Below are positions 26,498-37,188 of a stretch of 64,000 bases of DNA, piece by piece. The position numbers and the translations under genes are program-made. The first letter of the stretch is position 1. Each line of letters opens with the position of its first letter. The notes under the pieces are model-generated. The model did no database searches. It worked only from the letters and a program-made list of their open reading frames with translations, and was not told the DNA's origin. The stretch lies in the NCBI GenBank assembly GCA_001636495.1, contig KV440964.1:2310666-2374665 (forward strand), read 5' to 3'. Origin of the DNA: Sutcliffiella horikoshii (GTDB taxonomy: Bacteria; Bacillota; Bacilli; Bacillales; Bacillaceae_I).

Positions 26498-27678
26498 CAT
26501 TACCAAAGAAATTAATGAAAACAATGGAAGATATATTTGGCTCAGGGGATTCTAACAGGGTGTTTTTTGCTCCTGGCAGAGTGAACTTGATTGGAGAACA
26601 TACTGATTACAACGGGGGATATGTATTGCCCTGTGCATTGGAGATAGGGACTTACGCAGTGGCCCAAAAGAGAAAGGATAGGGAATGTCATTTATACTCT
26701 GTGAACTTCCCGGAGGAAGGAGTTATTACCTTTTCATTGGATGACCTTGTAAATGATGAAAAAGATGGCTGGGCCAACTATCCAAAAGGTGTGATTAAAG
26801 CCTTCATTAATAAAGGTGTGGAGGTAAGGGGACTGAATATTGTGTTTGAAGGAAACATTCCTAACGGCGCAGGATTATCTTCCTCTGCTTCAATTGAATT
26901 AGTCACGTCAGTCATGCTGAATGAAATGTTTGAAGCCGGTTTATCGATGCTAGAAATGGTGGAGCTGGCGAAAGAAGTTGAAAATGAGTTTATTGGAGTC
27001 AATTGCGGCATTATGGATCAGTTTGCAATTGGAATGGGGAAAAATCATCATGCTGTAATGTTACACTGTGATTCCCTTAAATATGAGTATTTACCAATAA
27101 AACTAGATAGATATTCAATCATTATTGCAAATACAAACAAGCAACGAGGATTAGCAACCTCTGCATATAACGAAAGAAGGGAGTCGTGCGAATCTGCTTT
27201 GAAAAAGTTGCAAGGCATCTTACCTCTTCAGACAGTTTCCGATATTACGCTTCAGCAGTTAAACGATCATGCAGAGCTTCTAGAAGAAACAGAGATCAAA
27301 AGAGTAAGACATGTTATCACTGAAAACCAACGAACAAAAAAGGCGGCACAGGCCTTGATTAACGGTAATCTTTCCTTATTTGGCGTATTGATGAATCAGT
27401 CCCATGAATCTTTGAAAAAAGATTATGAGGTAACGGGGATAGAACTGGATACATTAGTGGAGCTAGCTAGAAAACAGAACGGAACGATCGGTGCAAGAAT
27501 GACCGGTGCAGGATTTGGTGGCTGCACGGTAAATATTGTGGAAGATGATAAAGTGGAAGCATTTATCGAAGAAGTGGGTATTGCCTACAAGGAAAGAATC
27601 GGTTGGGCAGCTGATTTCTATACAGCAAAGATTGGTGATGGAGCTAAAGAGATTGATATAAAGGAGGAAATCACATGA
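26494..27678 (+). CDS. galK: Galactokinase
   Basis: 394 residues, GHMP kinase family. Phosphorylates galactose to galactose 1-phosphate. The galactokinase signature GRVNLIGEHTDYNGGYV lies at about 29-45; the ATP loop GAGLSSSASIE at about 128; GARMTGAGFGGC near the C-terminus. The ATG at 26494 overlaps the alpha-galactosidase stop (ATGA), so translation is coupled; the frame is open further upstream but that is shared with the previous gene's end. Confidence 0.96.
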   Translation: MTLPKKLMKTMEDIFGSGDSNRVFFAPGRVNLIGEHTDYNGGYVLPCALEIGTYAVAQKRKDRECHLYSVNFPEEGVITFSLDDLVNDEKDGWANYPKGVIKAFINKGVEVRGLNIVFEGNIPNGAGLSSSASIELVTSVMLNEMFEAGLSMLEMVELAKEVENEFIGVNCGIMDQFAIGMGKNHHAVMLHCDSLKYEYLPIKLDRYSIIIANTNKQRGLATSAYNERRESCESALKKLQGILPLQTVSDITLQQLNDHAELLEETEIKRVRHVITENQRTKKAAQALINGNLSLFGVLMNQSHESLKKDYEVTGIELDTLVELARKQNGTIGARMTGAGFGGCTVNIVEDDKVEAFIEEVGIAYKERIGWAADFYTAKIGDGAKEIDIKEEIT

Positions 27679-28658
27679 TACTTGTCTGCGGTGGTGCAGG
27701 ATATATCGGCAGCCATGCTGTCCGGGAATTGATCACACAAGGCAGAAGCGTGTTAGTTGTGGATAACCTCGAAACTGGTAATCGTAAAGCTATACATCCC
27801 GAAGCTGTTTTTGAACAGGGAGACATACGAAACAGCACTTTTCTGAAACAGGTATTTTCACAATATGAAATAAAATCGGTGATCCATTTTGCCGCGAATT
27901 CACTAGTGGGCGAAAGTATGCATGACCCATTGAAATACTATGATAACAATGTCCATGGGACGCAAGTTTTATTGCAAGTGATGAGTGAGCATAATGTGAA
28001 GAACATCGTATTTTCTTCCACTGCGGCGGTGTACGGAGAACCTGTTGAGGTTCCGATAACAGAGTCCAGCTCAACGCTTCCCGGGAATACTTATGGGGAA
28101 ACGAAACTGGCGATGGAAAAAATGATGAAATGGACAGATAAAGCACACGGAATAAAAAATATTGCCTTACGGTACTTTAATGTTGCAGGGGCGCAAGGTG
28201 ATATCGGGGAAGATCATGAACCGGAAACTCACTTGATTCCGTTGATATTAAAAGTAGCGTTAGGTCAAAGAGACCAAATCTCTATTTTCGGTGAGGATTA
28301 CGATACTCCTGATGGAACTTGTATCCGCGATTATATCCATGTACAAGACCTGGTTGAAGCACATATCCTCGCAATTGATCACCTTGAAAAAGGAGGCGGA
28401 AGTGGAGTCTATAACCTGGGAAATGGCAATGGGTTTTCAGTGAAAGAAGTGATTGATGCAGCTCGGAAAGTAACAGGGCATCCTATACCTGCAAAGACGG
28501 AAAGAAGAAGAGATGGAGACCCGGCAGTTCTGGTTGCGTCATCTGAAAAGGCATTTAAAGAATTGAAATGGAAACCAACTTATACTTCTATAGAGGGAAT
28601 TATTGAAACTGCTTGGCATTGGCATCAAAAAAAGCCTAACGGATACCGAGGTGAATAG
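27675..28658 (+). CDS. galE: UDP-glucose 4-epimerase
   Basis: 327 residues, extended short-chain dehydrogenase fold. NAD-binding GGAGYIGSHAVRELI at residues 5-19, the catalytic SSTAAVYG and YGETK (Y-x-x-x-K) motifs, and GTCIRDYIHVQDL. Interconverts UDP-galactose and UDP-glucose, regenerating the carrier for GalT. Overlaps galK by 4 bases. Confidence 0.95.
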   Translation: MILVCGGAGYIGSHAVRELITQGRSVLVVDNLETGNRKAIHPEAVFEQGDIRNSTFLKQVFSQYEIKSVIHFAANSLVGESMHDPLKYYDNNVHGTQVLLQVMSEHNVKNIVFSSTAAVYGEPVEVPITESSSTLPGNTYGETKLAMEKMMKWTDKAHGIKNIALRYFNVAGAQGDIGEDHEPETHLIPLILKVALGQRDQISIFGEDYDTPDGTCIRDYIHVQDLVEAHILAIDHLEKGGGSGVYNLGNGNGFSVKEVIDAARKVTGHPIPAKTERRRDGDPAVLVASSEKAFKELKWKPTYTSIEGIIETAWHWHQKKPNGYRGE

Positions 28659-28660
28659 TG

Positions 28661-30172
28661 ATGGGTATTGATATTTATGAAAAAGTGGAAAGTTTGCTTC
28701 AATACGGACAAGAAATGCAGCTTTTTCCACAAGAAGATAAAATCTACATCCGAAATCGGTTATACGCGGTCCTGGAACTACCAGGAGTAAGCGAACATCC
28801 GTCCCTTCAATCAAGTCAGGAAGACTTTCATACAACACTTGCTTCCATATTGGATTGGGCCTATGAAAATAACAGGCTGGTAGAAGATACTGTTACAGAG
28901 AGGGATATTCTGGATGCTCAAATTATGGATTGTCTGATGGGAAGGCCATCTGAAATAACAAGAGCCTTCAAGGAGCGCTATCGCAACAACCCTAAAAGTG
29001 CAACAGACTACTTCTATCAAGTCAGCAAGGCAAGCAATTATATACGGGAAGACAGGATTGCGGAAAATGTGGAGTGGAAGACTGCCACTAGATATGGAGA
29101 ACTGGACATTACCATAAATCTATCAAAGCCTGAAAAAGACCCAAAGGAAATAGAGAAACTGAAGACATTGCCCAAAAGCAATTATCCTACGTGTTTGCTT
29201 TGTAAGGAGAACGAAGGATATAAAGGTACTTTGGCGCACCCGGCCCGTTCAAATCACAGAATAATCCCGATTGGATTAAATGGGGAAGAATGGTTCCTGC
29301 AATATTCACCTTATCTTTATTATCCGGAGCATTGCATTGTATTTCATGGTGAACATGTACCAATGAAGATATCGGGTGATACTTTTAATAGATTGCTCGA
29401 ATATGTGGAATGGTTCCCACATTATTTTGTAGGATCAAATGCTGATCTGCCTATAGTCGGCGGTTCTATTTTATCACACGACCATTTCCAGGGCGGGCAT
29501 TACACCTTTCCGATTGAACGTGCCTCATTAATCAAGGAATATGAATTAGATAATGTGAAGATCGGTATGGTAAAGTGGCCGATGTCCTTGCTGCGGATAG
29601 TAGGGGAAAAAGATGATGTATTAAAGATGGCGATAAAGGTATGGAGAACGTGGCTTTCCTACAACAATGAGGAGCTGAACGTCTTTTCCCATACAGATGG
29701 TGTACCGCATAATACGGTTACCCCTATCGCTAGAAGGCGGGGAGACTTATTTGAAATCGATATGGTTTTGAGGAATAACAAAACCTCCGAGGAGCACCCT
29801 GGTGGCATCTATCATCCACATAAAGAGCTGCATCATATCAAGAAAGAAAACATTGGCTTGATTGAAGTAATGGGACTTGCCGTTCTTCCAGGGAGACTGA
29901 AGAATGAGCTTGAACTGATGGAGAAATACTTGAACGAAAATGTTCCAGTGGAAGACTGGGAAGATAACATGATCAAGCATCAGGACTGGTATATAGAGCT
30001 TAAACAGAAATATCAATCAGATGATACATCTATAGAATGGCCGTCCATCTTACAGGATGAAGTAGGCTACAAGTTTGAACAAGTGTTGGAGCATGCAGGA
30101 GTATTTAAGCAAAACGAACAAGGAATAGAGGCATTGGATGCATTCATCCAAAGTTTACAGGTGAAAGTATGA
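28661..30172 (+). CDS. galT: Galactose-1-phosphate uridylyltransferase (Firmicutes type)
   Basis: 503 residues. The long Firmicutes family (GalT family 2), unlike the ~350-residue E. coli enzyme. The conserved GGSILSHDHFQGGHYTFPIE block (about 267-286) holds the catalytic-site histidines; CLLCKENEGY (about 184) and ARSNHRIIPI are also family features. Transfers UMP from UDP-glucose to galactose 1-phosphate. I choose ATG 28661 (GAGGTG 7 bases upstream) over the GTG at 28658 that overlaps the galE stop. Confidence 0.95.
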   Translation: MGIDIYEKVESLLQYGQEMQLFPQEDKIYIRNRLYAVLELPGVSEHPSLQSSQEDFHTTLASILDWAYENNRLVEDTVTERDILDAQIMDCLMGRPSEITRAFKERYRNNPKSATDYFYQVSKASNYIREDRIAENVEWKTATRYGELDITINLSKPEKDPKEIEKLKTLPKSNYPTCLLCKENEGYKGTLAHPARSNHRIIPIGLNGEEWFLQYSPYLYYPEHCIVFHGEHVPMKISGDTFNRLLEYVEWFPHYFVGSNADLPIVGGSILSHDHFQGGHYTFPIERASLIKEYELDNVKIGMVKWPMSLLRIVGEKDDVLKMAIKVWRTWLSYNNEELNVFSHTDGVPHNTVTPIARRRGDLFEIDMVLRNNKTSEEHPGGIYHPHKELHHIKKENIGLIEVMGLAVLPGRLKNELELMEKYLNENVPVEDWEDNMIKHQDWYIELKQKYQSDDTSIEWPSILQDEVGYKFEQVLEHAGVFKQNEQGIEALDAFIQSLQVKV

Positions 30173-31104
30173 GGAATGGAACTTTTAAAGGATTAAATAG
30201 CATCATCTTAGAAAATGAGTATATGGAAGCTGTATTCCTTCCGGAGTATGGGGGGAAATTGGCCTCACTGATTGATAAGAAACGTAATAAGGAATGGCTT
30301 TTTCAAGCAAAAGAAGAGAAGCTTGAGATTCCAGAATACGGCGCTGATTTTAGTGCCTATGATTCCAGTGGTTTTGATGATGTTTTTCCAAGTATAGACC
30401 GTTGCTTGTACCCTGAAAATGGGAAGGTAATTCCTGACCACGGCGAGGTTTGGGCATTACCATGGGAACTGAAGGTCGAAGAAGGAACACTCATCTTCCA
30501 AGTGAAAAGCCCGGTGTTCCCTTATACATTAAAAAAGGAAATAACTCTTGATGAGAAGAGGTTACAATTTAATTATACGGTTTTGAACAAAGATAAAGAA
30601 AACCCTTTCTATTATATATGGACACCGCATGCCCTGCTTAACTGTTCAACATCTACTGAACTTATGACAGAAGAGCATATGAAAACAATCATGTCTGTTG
30701 AGCATGCAACAGAGCATCTCGGAGAGTGGGGGACCATCCATCCTTATCCTTTGACGCACTCGTATAAGACAGGCAAAGTGATGGACCTATCAAAAGTAGA
30801 GCCGGCAACAGCAGGGAATTGCGAAAAGTTTTATTTTATGGAAAGAGCGAAAGAGGGAAAATGCGGCGTCAGGGACAACGAATCAGGCAGTGTTCTGATG
30901 TATGATTATCCTCATGACAAGATTCCGTATCTTGCAGTTTGGAAAACACAAGGTGGATATCGTGGTGACTACAACATCGCTTTGGAACCTTGTACAGGAG
31001 TGTATGACAATCTGTATGTGGCACATGCCATCAAAAAAGCCTCAAGCGTGGAACCGGGAAGTAAGTCCTCCTGGTCGTTTGGGATGATAGTGGGAGGAGA
31101 ATAA
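30169..31104 (+). CDS. galM: Aldose 1-epimerase family protein (galactose mutarotase-like)
   Basis: 311 residues with a galactose-mutarotase-like beta-sandwich. Recognisable are LPEYGGKLASLIDKKRNKEW near the N-terminus, FDDVFPSIDR, PDHGEVWALPW (His of the active site, about 89), YIWTPHALLN (second His, about 162) and the C-terminal ALEPCTGVYD (Glu base). It is somewhat diverged from classical GalM, so the symbol rests on context. It would equilibrate beta- and alpha-galactose for GalK. Overlaps galT by 4 bases. Confidence 0.8.
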   Translation: MRNGTFKGLNSIILENEYMEAVFLPEYGGKLASLIDKKRNKEWLFQAKEEKLEIPEYGADFSAYDSSGFDDVFPSIDRCLYPENGKVIPDHGEVWALPWELKVEEGTLIFQVKSPVFPYTLKKEITLDEKRLQFNYTVLNKDKENPFYYIWTPHALLNCSTSTELMTEEHMKTIMSVEHATEHLGEWGTIHPYPLTHSYKTGKVMDLSKVEPATAGNCEKFYFMERAKEGKCGVRDNESGSVLMYDYPHDKIPYLAVWKTQGGYRGDYNIALEPCTGVYDNLYVAHAIKKASSVEPGSKSSWSFGMIVGGE

Positions 31105-31106
31105 AC

Positions 31107-33062
31107 ATGTATTTGGGAGTGGACTATTATCCGGAGCATTGGCCTAAAGAAATGCTCGAACAGGATTTGAATGGAATCAAAGACCTTGGTGCAAACATTA
31201 TTCGAATAGGGGAATTTGCTTGGCATTTGATGGAGTCTGAGGAAGGGGAATATGACTTTACTTTCTTTGATGAGGTTATTGCAAAGGCGAAGGAGAGGGG
31301 CCTTTCCGTCATGTTTGGTACCCCGACTGCCACATTTCCTGCCTGGCTTGCCAAAAAGCACCCTTCTATTTTGTCAGAAGATGAAAATGGGCAAAAGCGT
31401 GTGTTTGGCGGAAGACGCCAGTACTGCTTCAACTCAAAGATATATAGGGAGTACAGTGCCAAGATAACTCGCAAACTTGTGGAGCATTATCAAAACGAAG
31501 AAGCAATTGTTGCATGGCAGATTGATAACGAATTTGGTCATGAAGGCAGTGACATGTGCTACTGTAATCAATGTCATCAGGGTTTTCAAGAGTTCTTGGC
31601 ACGAAAATATGATGGATCCATTGCCAAATTAAACGAAACATATGGAACCATTTTCTGGGGCCAAACTTATAATGATTTTTCGGAAATACCGATGCCCACC
31701 AAAACTATCACCACACATAACCCTTCTCTGGAATTGGATTGGGCAAGATTCCGCTCCTTTTCCGTCAACAGTTACGCACATGAGCAAACTGAAATCGTTA
31801 AAGAATTGAAAGGTGCTCATCAGCAAGTGACGACAAATGTTTCAGGAGGGTTCTTTGATAAATGGTTTGATCATGAAGAAAACGTGAAACCGATGGATTT
31901 TGTCTCATATGATAATTACCCGGTATGGGGCGGTCTTGCAGAGCCTATTACGCCAGCGGCTATTGCCTTAAATCATGATTTCAACAGAGGTCTACTCGAT
32001 AAGAACTTCTGGATTGTCGAAGAGCTCATGGGTGCCCAGGGTCATAATGTAATTGGATATCTTCCAAGGCCGAACCAAGCGGCAATGTGGAGCTATCAGG
32101 CCTTTGCACATGGTTGTACAGATCTTCTCTATTTCCGCTGGAGAGGCATGACAAAAGGAGCAGAGCAATTCTGTTATGGAGTGGTGGACCATGATAACCA
32201 CTATGGTAGAAAATACAAAGAAGTACAGTCCGTCTTCGAAACGATACGACCATATGAGGAAGTATTGCAAAGCCCCATCGAATCGGATGTAGCGTTGTTA
32301 TACGATTATGACAACATCTGGTCATGGCGTTTCCAGACACAAACAGAGAGCTATGATTTCATGAATGAAGCGTTGCGACTATATACGCCATTCTACAATC
32401 TCAATGTAAATATAGATGTGGTTCCGACAACAAGGGATTTTTCTAAGTATAAAGTGTTGCTTGTCCCAACATTGCAAATTATCGATGAAGAGTTGGGTGA
32501 GCGCCTGAAAGAATTCGTTTCCTCAGGTGGTACGGTCTACTTCAGTTACCGGACGGGTATCAAGGATAAAAATAATAATATCCATTTCCAAAAGACACTG
32601 CCTGGATTTGCTGCAGAAATTTCCGGTATTACCATTCATGAAATTGAATCGCTTTCTTCAGGTGAATCCGTTAGAATTAAGGGAGAGGGAAAATATGAAG
32701 GCAGAACAGGTGAATGCACCACGTGGAGAGACATCATCACTCCACAGGCAGCCAAAACCCTTTACCGATATGATGACCCATTCTATCCGGAGGCCGCTGT
32801 AACAAAAAATGTTTATGGAAAAGGTTCCGTCTATTATTTAGGAGCAGGAATTGGGGAAGAAATCATTCAGGATTTCGCCGAAGAAACCGTAGAGGATCAT
32901 GTGATTCCTTATCAAGTTTCTGAAAAAGGCGTCGAAGTATATAGCAGAAAATTAAATGGAGCAAACTATCATTTTTTGATGAATCATACGGAAACTGTAA
33001 AGGCATTTAAAGATATCACGCTACAGCCGTATGAAAGCAAAATCGTGAAAGCTGAAGATTAA
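31107..33062 (+). CDS. Beta-galactosidase, glycoside hydrolase family 42
   Basis: 651 residues. N-terminal (beta/alpha)8 domain beginning LGVDYYPEHWPKEMLEQDL, with the acid/base in WQIDNEFGHEGS (E142), a CYCNQCHQ zinc cluster motif just after, and the nucleophile in FWIVEELMG (about E305). Then a trimerisation domain (about 375-585) and a small beta domain. No signal peptide, so it is cytoplasmic and acts on imported beta-galactosides such as galacto-oligosaccharides or galactan fragments. Only 2 bases after galM. Together with the GH36 enzyme it lets the operon use both anomers. Confidence 0.94.
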   Translation: MYLGVDYYPEHWPKEMLEQDLNGIKDLGANIIRIGEFAWHLMESEEGEYDFTFFDEVIAKAKERGLSVMFGTPTATFPAWLAKKHPSILSEDENGQKRVFGGRRQYCFNSKIYREYSAKITRKLVEHYQNEEAIVAWQIDNEFGHEGSDMCYCNQCHQGFQEFLARKYDGSIAKLNETYGTIFWGQTYNDFSEIPMPTKTITTHNPSLELDWARFRSFSVNSYAHEQTEIVKELKGAHQQVTTNVSGGFFDKWFDHEENVKPMDFVSYDNYPVWGGLAEPITPAAIALNHDFNRGLLDKNFWIVEELMGAQGHNVIGYLPRPNQAAMWSYQAFAHGCTDLLYFRWRGMTKGAEQFCYGVVDHDNHYGRKYKEVQSVFETIRPYEEVLQSPIESDVALLYDYDNIWSWRFQTQTESYDFMNEALRLYTPFYNLNVNIDVVPTTRDFSKYKVLLVPTLQIIDEELGERLKEFVSSGGTVYFSYRTGIKDKNNNIHFQKTLPGFAAEISGITIHEIESLSSGESVRIKGEGKYEGRTGECTTWRDIITPQAAKTLYRYDDPFYPEAAVTKNVYGKGSVYYLGAGIGEEIIQDFAEETVEDHVIPYQVSEKGVEVYSRKLNGANYHFLMNHTETVKAFKDITLQPYESKIVKAED

Positions 33063-33090
33063 TTTGATGGGATGCTTGTTACAAATGTAG

Positions 33091-34125
<1,035 letters not shown>

Positions 34126-34159
34126 GATAAGATAGATTGGCCTGATGTGGATGCCGGAA

Positions 34160-34186
34160 GCCCGGTGTCACATTGGGCCTTTTTTC
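34160..34186 (+). terminator. Terminator of the galactoside operon
   Basis: GCCCGGTG, short loop, CACATTGGGC (one bulge) followed by C and six T. It marks the right border of the island before the spoVA promoter. Confidence 0.75.
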
Positions 34187-34236
34187 GTTAAATGTGCTTC
34201 CATACCGTGGTAATTCTTGGTGTTCTTTTTTCCTTT

Positions 34237-34266
34237 GCATGGTAAAACTCCCATTAATCCATACTA
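34237..34266 (+). promoter_or_regulatory. Sigma-G promoter of the spoVA operon
   Basis: GCATG (34237-34241), 18-base spacer, CATACTA (34260-34266). Both hexamer regions fit the sigma-G consensus (GHATR and CATnMTA). spoVA is sigma-G-dependent in B. subtilis. Confidence 0.8.
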
Positions 34267-34302
34267 CATATACAATATCTTTTGGCAGGATGTGTTTGGA
34301 AG

Positions 34303-34923
34303 ATGGATAAACCGCTGTACGTTCGCCTTCGTCATCGGATACAAGCTCGTCCAAATCAAACGATAAAATTGGAGGATGTTGCGCAACTTGTCGGAGACAC
34401 CGATATTATAGAGCTCGTTCGCAATATAGCCATTCACCAAGTGAATATGAGCGACAAATCCATCGTGGTGCTCGATGTGATGAGGATCATCAAAGAAATT
34501 CGATCCGCAGGACCAGAACTGGACATCCAAACCTTTGGCCCTGCTCAGACCATAGTGGAAATAGTGTATAAGGTAAAGAAGTTTCGGCCCTTGTTTTTTG
34601 TTGCGGTCTGGCTATTGCTTTTTCTGGGAGCTGCACTTGCCATTATGAACTTCCATGAGGATGTAAGCATGCGGATTGTCCATCAGAAAATTTTCAAGAC
34701 CATCACAGGGCTTGAGGATGATAAGCCCTTGCTTCTTCAAATTCCTTACTCTATAGGTCTCGGGCTCGGGATGATCTTATTTTTTAATCATGTATTCAGA
34801 AAGCGGATTAATGAAGAGCCCAGCCCTCTTGAAGTGGAGATGTTCAATTATCAGCAAGATCTGGATCAGTATGTGATCATGCATGAGAATAAGGAGAGCT
34901 CGAAGAAAATTGATGACCATTAA
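34303..34923 (+). CDS. spoVAA: Stage V sporulation protein AA
   Basis: 206 residues. Soluble N-terminal half with LYVRLRHRIQARPNQTIKL and FGPAQTIVEIVYKV, then two membrane helices (about 98-118 and 145-165) and the conserved tail FRKRINEEPSPLEVEMFNYQ. SpoVA proteins move dipicolinic acid into the spore and out at germination. I start at ATG 34303, which gives the family N-terminus MDKPLYVRLRHR; the ribosome binding site (AGGATG) is weak and an in-frame TTG at 34282 is the alternative. Confidence 0.93.
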   Translation: MDKPLYVRLRHRIQARPNQTIKLEDVAQLVGDTDIIELVRNIAIHQVNMSDKSIVVLDVMRIIKEIRSAGPELDIQTFGPAQTIVEIVYKVKKFRPLFFVAVWLLLFLGAALAIMNFHEDVSMRIVHQKIFKTITGLEDDKPLLLQIPYSIGLGLGMILFFNHVFRKRINEEPSPLEVEMFNYQQDLDQYVIMHENKESSKKIDDH

Positions 34924-35335
34924 TATAGTATTCGTCGTATTTCTGGGGTTGGCCGGTGGTCTTGCAGTTGGTTCCGGCTTTGTTGCTTTTTTGGCAGTAT
35001 TGGGTATCATCCCTAGGCTGACACAGCTTACCAAGACAACAAAATTTGTATACGGATATGAATGGGGAGTCATAGGCGGGGCGCTGTTTGGAAGCTGGAT
35101 CAGCCTGAATACCGTTACGTTTCATCTACCGGCTTTCCTTGCAATTCCGATTGGCCTGTTTTGTGGAGTTTTTATCGGGCTTTTGGCTGCAGCGTTAACG
35201 GAAGTTCTCAATGTATTGCCAATCCTGGCTAAGCGTATCGGAGTGGACGGGCAGATGGCGATTTTGCTGATGGCCATTGTACTCGGTAAAATCATTGGGT
35301 CATTATATCATTGGCTTGTGTTTGTTAATTTGTAA
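34913..35335 (+). CDS. spoVAB: Stage V sporulation protein AB
   Basis: 140 residues, about four membrane helices, with GLAGGLAVGSGFVAFLAVLG near the N-terminus and LTEVLNVLPILAKRIG near the C-terminus. The start ATG 34913 overlaps the spoVAA end by 11 bases and gives the family length. The frame is open to an upstream ATG (34883) that would add ten Arg-rich residues. Component of the dipicolinate transport apparatus in the inner spore membrane. Confidence 0.92.
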   Translation: MTINIVFVVFLGLAGGLAVGSGFVAFLAVLGIIPRLTQLTKTTKFVYGYEWGVIGGALFGSWISLNTVTFHLPAFLAIPIGLFCGVFIGLLAAALTEVLNVLPILAKRIGVDGQMAILLMAIVLGKIIGSLYHWLVFVNL

Positions 35336-35352
35336 AAGGAGGATTCGCAGAA

Positions 35353-35811
35353 ATGGGAGAAAAGCTAAAGGACAATTATAAAAAAAACATTAAAAAGTTT
35401 CAACCAAAGCCCCCTTACGTAGTTAATTGTGTGAAAGCCTTTCTAGTAGGTGGTTTTATTTGTCTGATTGGGCAGGGAATTCAAAATTTCTATATGAATG
35501 TATTCAATTTTTCAGAAAAAAATGTAGGTAATCCTACTGTAGCTACCCTTATCCTTATTTCTGCGCTTCTTACAGGTTTTGGAATTTACGATAAGCTTGG
35601 TCAATTTGCGGGTGCCGGGTCGGCAGTTCCGGTTACTGGCTTTGCAAATTCTATGACAAGCGCGGCGATGGAGCATCGAAGTGAGGGAATCGTTCTTGGA
35701 GTTGCCACCAATATGTTCAAGCTTGCAGGAAGTGTTATCGTATTCGGAGTAGTTGCCGCTTACGTTGTTGGAATGATTCGATATCTTCTTAATATGAGTT
35801 TTACAGGTTAA
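35353..35811 (+). CDS. spoVAC: Stage V sporulation protein AC
   Basis: 152 residues, four or five membrane helices. The central glycine-rich loop FGIYDKLGQFAGAGSAVPVTGFANSM.. is the SpoVAC/SpoVAE hallmark and recurs in spoVAE downstream. SpoVAC behaves as a mechanosensitive channel subunit for dipicolinate release. Ribosome binding site AGGAGG 9-10 bases upstream. Confidence 0.95.
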   Translation: MGEKLKDNYKKNIKKFQPKPPYVVNCVKAFLVGGFICLIGQGIQNFYMNVFNFSEKNVGNPTVATLILISALLTGFGIYDKLGQFAGAGSAVPVTGFANSMTSAAMEHRSEGIVLGVATNMFKLAGSVIVFGVVAAYVVGMIRYLLNMSFTG

Positions 35812-35823
35812 GGGGGAGTGTGA

Positions 35824-36831
35824 ATGCGTCTCGTTGGTAAGCAAAGCTGGGTATTTGAAAATCCAATCTATATCAGTTCATCCGGTACAGCCGTAGGGCC
35901 TAAAGAAGCGGACGGACCGCTTGGAAAGTTATTTGATAAGCAGTATCAGGAGCTGCATTGTGGCGAGGACAATTGGGAACTTGCCGAGAGAAGACTGATG
36001 GAGCAGTCCATCCTCTCCTGCCTTGAAAAAGCAAACCTGGAATTTAAGGACATCGATTTCTTCCTTGCTGGTGACCTCTTGAACCAGAATGTGACGGCAA
36101 ACTATGTTGCTCGCCATCACCAAATTCCCTTTCTGTGTATGTTCGGTGCCTGCTCCACTTCCATGGAAACCCTTGCAATGGGAGCTGCTCTGGTGGATGC
36201 CGGATTTGCCAACAGGGTGCTAGCATCCACAAGCAGCCATAATGCAACGGCTGAACGTCAATTCCGATATCCTACAGAATACGGCGGGCAAAAACCAGAT
36301 TCGGCTACATTCACCGTTACCGGGTCAGGTACGGCGTTGGTCAGCAAAAGCCCGAGTCCAATCAAAATCACCTCTGCAACCATCGGAAGAGTGATTGATC
36401 TTGGTATCACAGATCCTTTTGATATGGGATCAGCAATGGCACCGGCAGCTGCGGATACCATCCAGGCCCATTTCCAAGACTTGAATGTTAGTCCGGACCA
36501 TTATGATCTTATCGTAACTGGGGATTTGTCAGGAGTCGGTAGTCCGATCCTTAAAGAATTGTTGAAGGAAGAAGGCTTTGATATCACGGTGAAGCACAGT
36601 GATTGCGGGTTGATGATCTTTAGGCCAGATCAAGAGGTATTTGCCGGCGGGAGCGGTTGTGGCTGTTGCGCCGTCGTAACCTATGCCCACATCTTAAACG
36701 AGCTGAAAACAGGCATGTTGAAACGAGTGTTGGTTGTGGCGACTGGTGCACTCTTGAGTCCAACCATGATTCAACAAAAAGAATCGATCCCGACCATTGC
36801 TCATGGTGTCGTGTTAGAGAGGGTGGAGTAA
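35824..36831 (+). CDS. spoVAD: Stage V sporulation protein AD
   Basis: 335 residues, soluble, thiolase/ketoacyl-synthase-like fold. The MFGACSTSMETLAMGAALV segment contains the Cys at the former active-site position; the GGSGCGCCAVVTYAHIL stretch lies near 275-295. SpoVAD binds dipicolinic acid directly and is essential for its uptake. It abuts spoVAE (stop TAA immediately followed by ATG). Confidence 0.95.
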   Translation: MRLVGKQSWVFENPIYISSSGTAVGPKEADGPLGKLFDKQYQELHCGEDNWELAERRLMEQSILSCLEKANLEFKDIDFFLAGDLLNQNVTANYVARHHQIPFLCMFGACSTSMETLAMGAALVDAGFANRVLASTSSHNATAERQFRYPTEYGGQKPDSATFTVTGSGTALVSKSPSPIKITSATIGRVIDLGITDPFDMGSAMAPAAADTIQAHFQDLNVSPDHYDLIVTGDLSGVGSPILKELLKEEGFDITVKHSDCGLMIFRPDQEVFAGGSGCGCCAVVTYAHILNELKTGMLKRVLVVATGALLSPTMIQQKESIPTIAHGVVLERVE

Positions 36832-37182
36832 ATGGAATACCTAATTGCATTCGTGGTCGGTGGATTGATTTGTGTGATTGGACAGCTTCTATTGGACTTT
36901 GCCAAGCTGACTCCGGCACATGTGATGAGTAGCTTTGTTGTGGCAGGCGCCATTCTGGACGGATTTGGGATCTATGACAAGCTGATAGACTTTGCCGGTG
37001 CCGGAGCAACCGTTCCGATTACAAGTTTCGGCCATTCATTACTGCACGGTGCCATGCATCAGTCTGAAAAACATGGCTTTATCGGGATAGGGATGGGAAT
37101 TTTTGAATTAACATCAGCGGGGATATCGGCTGCTATTCTATTCGCCTTTATCGTTGCACTTATCTTTAAACCGAAAGGGTAG
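36832..37182 (+). CDS. spoVAE: Stage V sporulation protein AE (AEb)
   Basis: 116 residues, membrane protein homologous to SpoVAC, with the same [20 protein letters not shown] loop and a following [10 protein letters not shown]. Starts immediately after spoVAD. Forms the SpoVA channel with AC and AD. Confidence 0.93.
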   Translation: MEYLIAFVVGGLICVIGQLLLDFAKLTPAHVMSSFVVAGAILDGFGIYDKLIDFAGAGATVPITSFGHSLLHGAMHQSEKHGFIGIGMGIFELTSAGISAAILFAFIVALIFKPKG

Positions 37183-37188
37183 ATACTC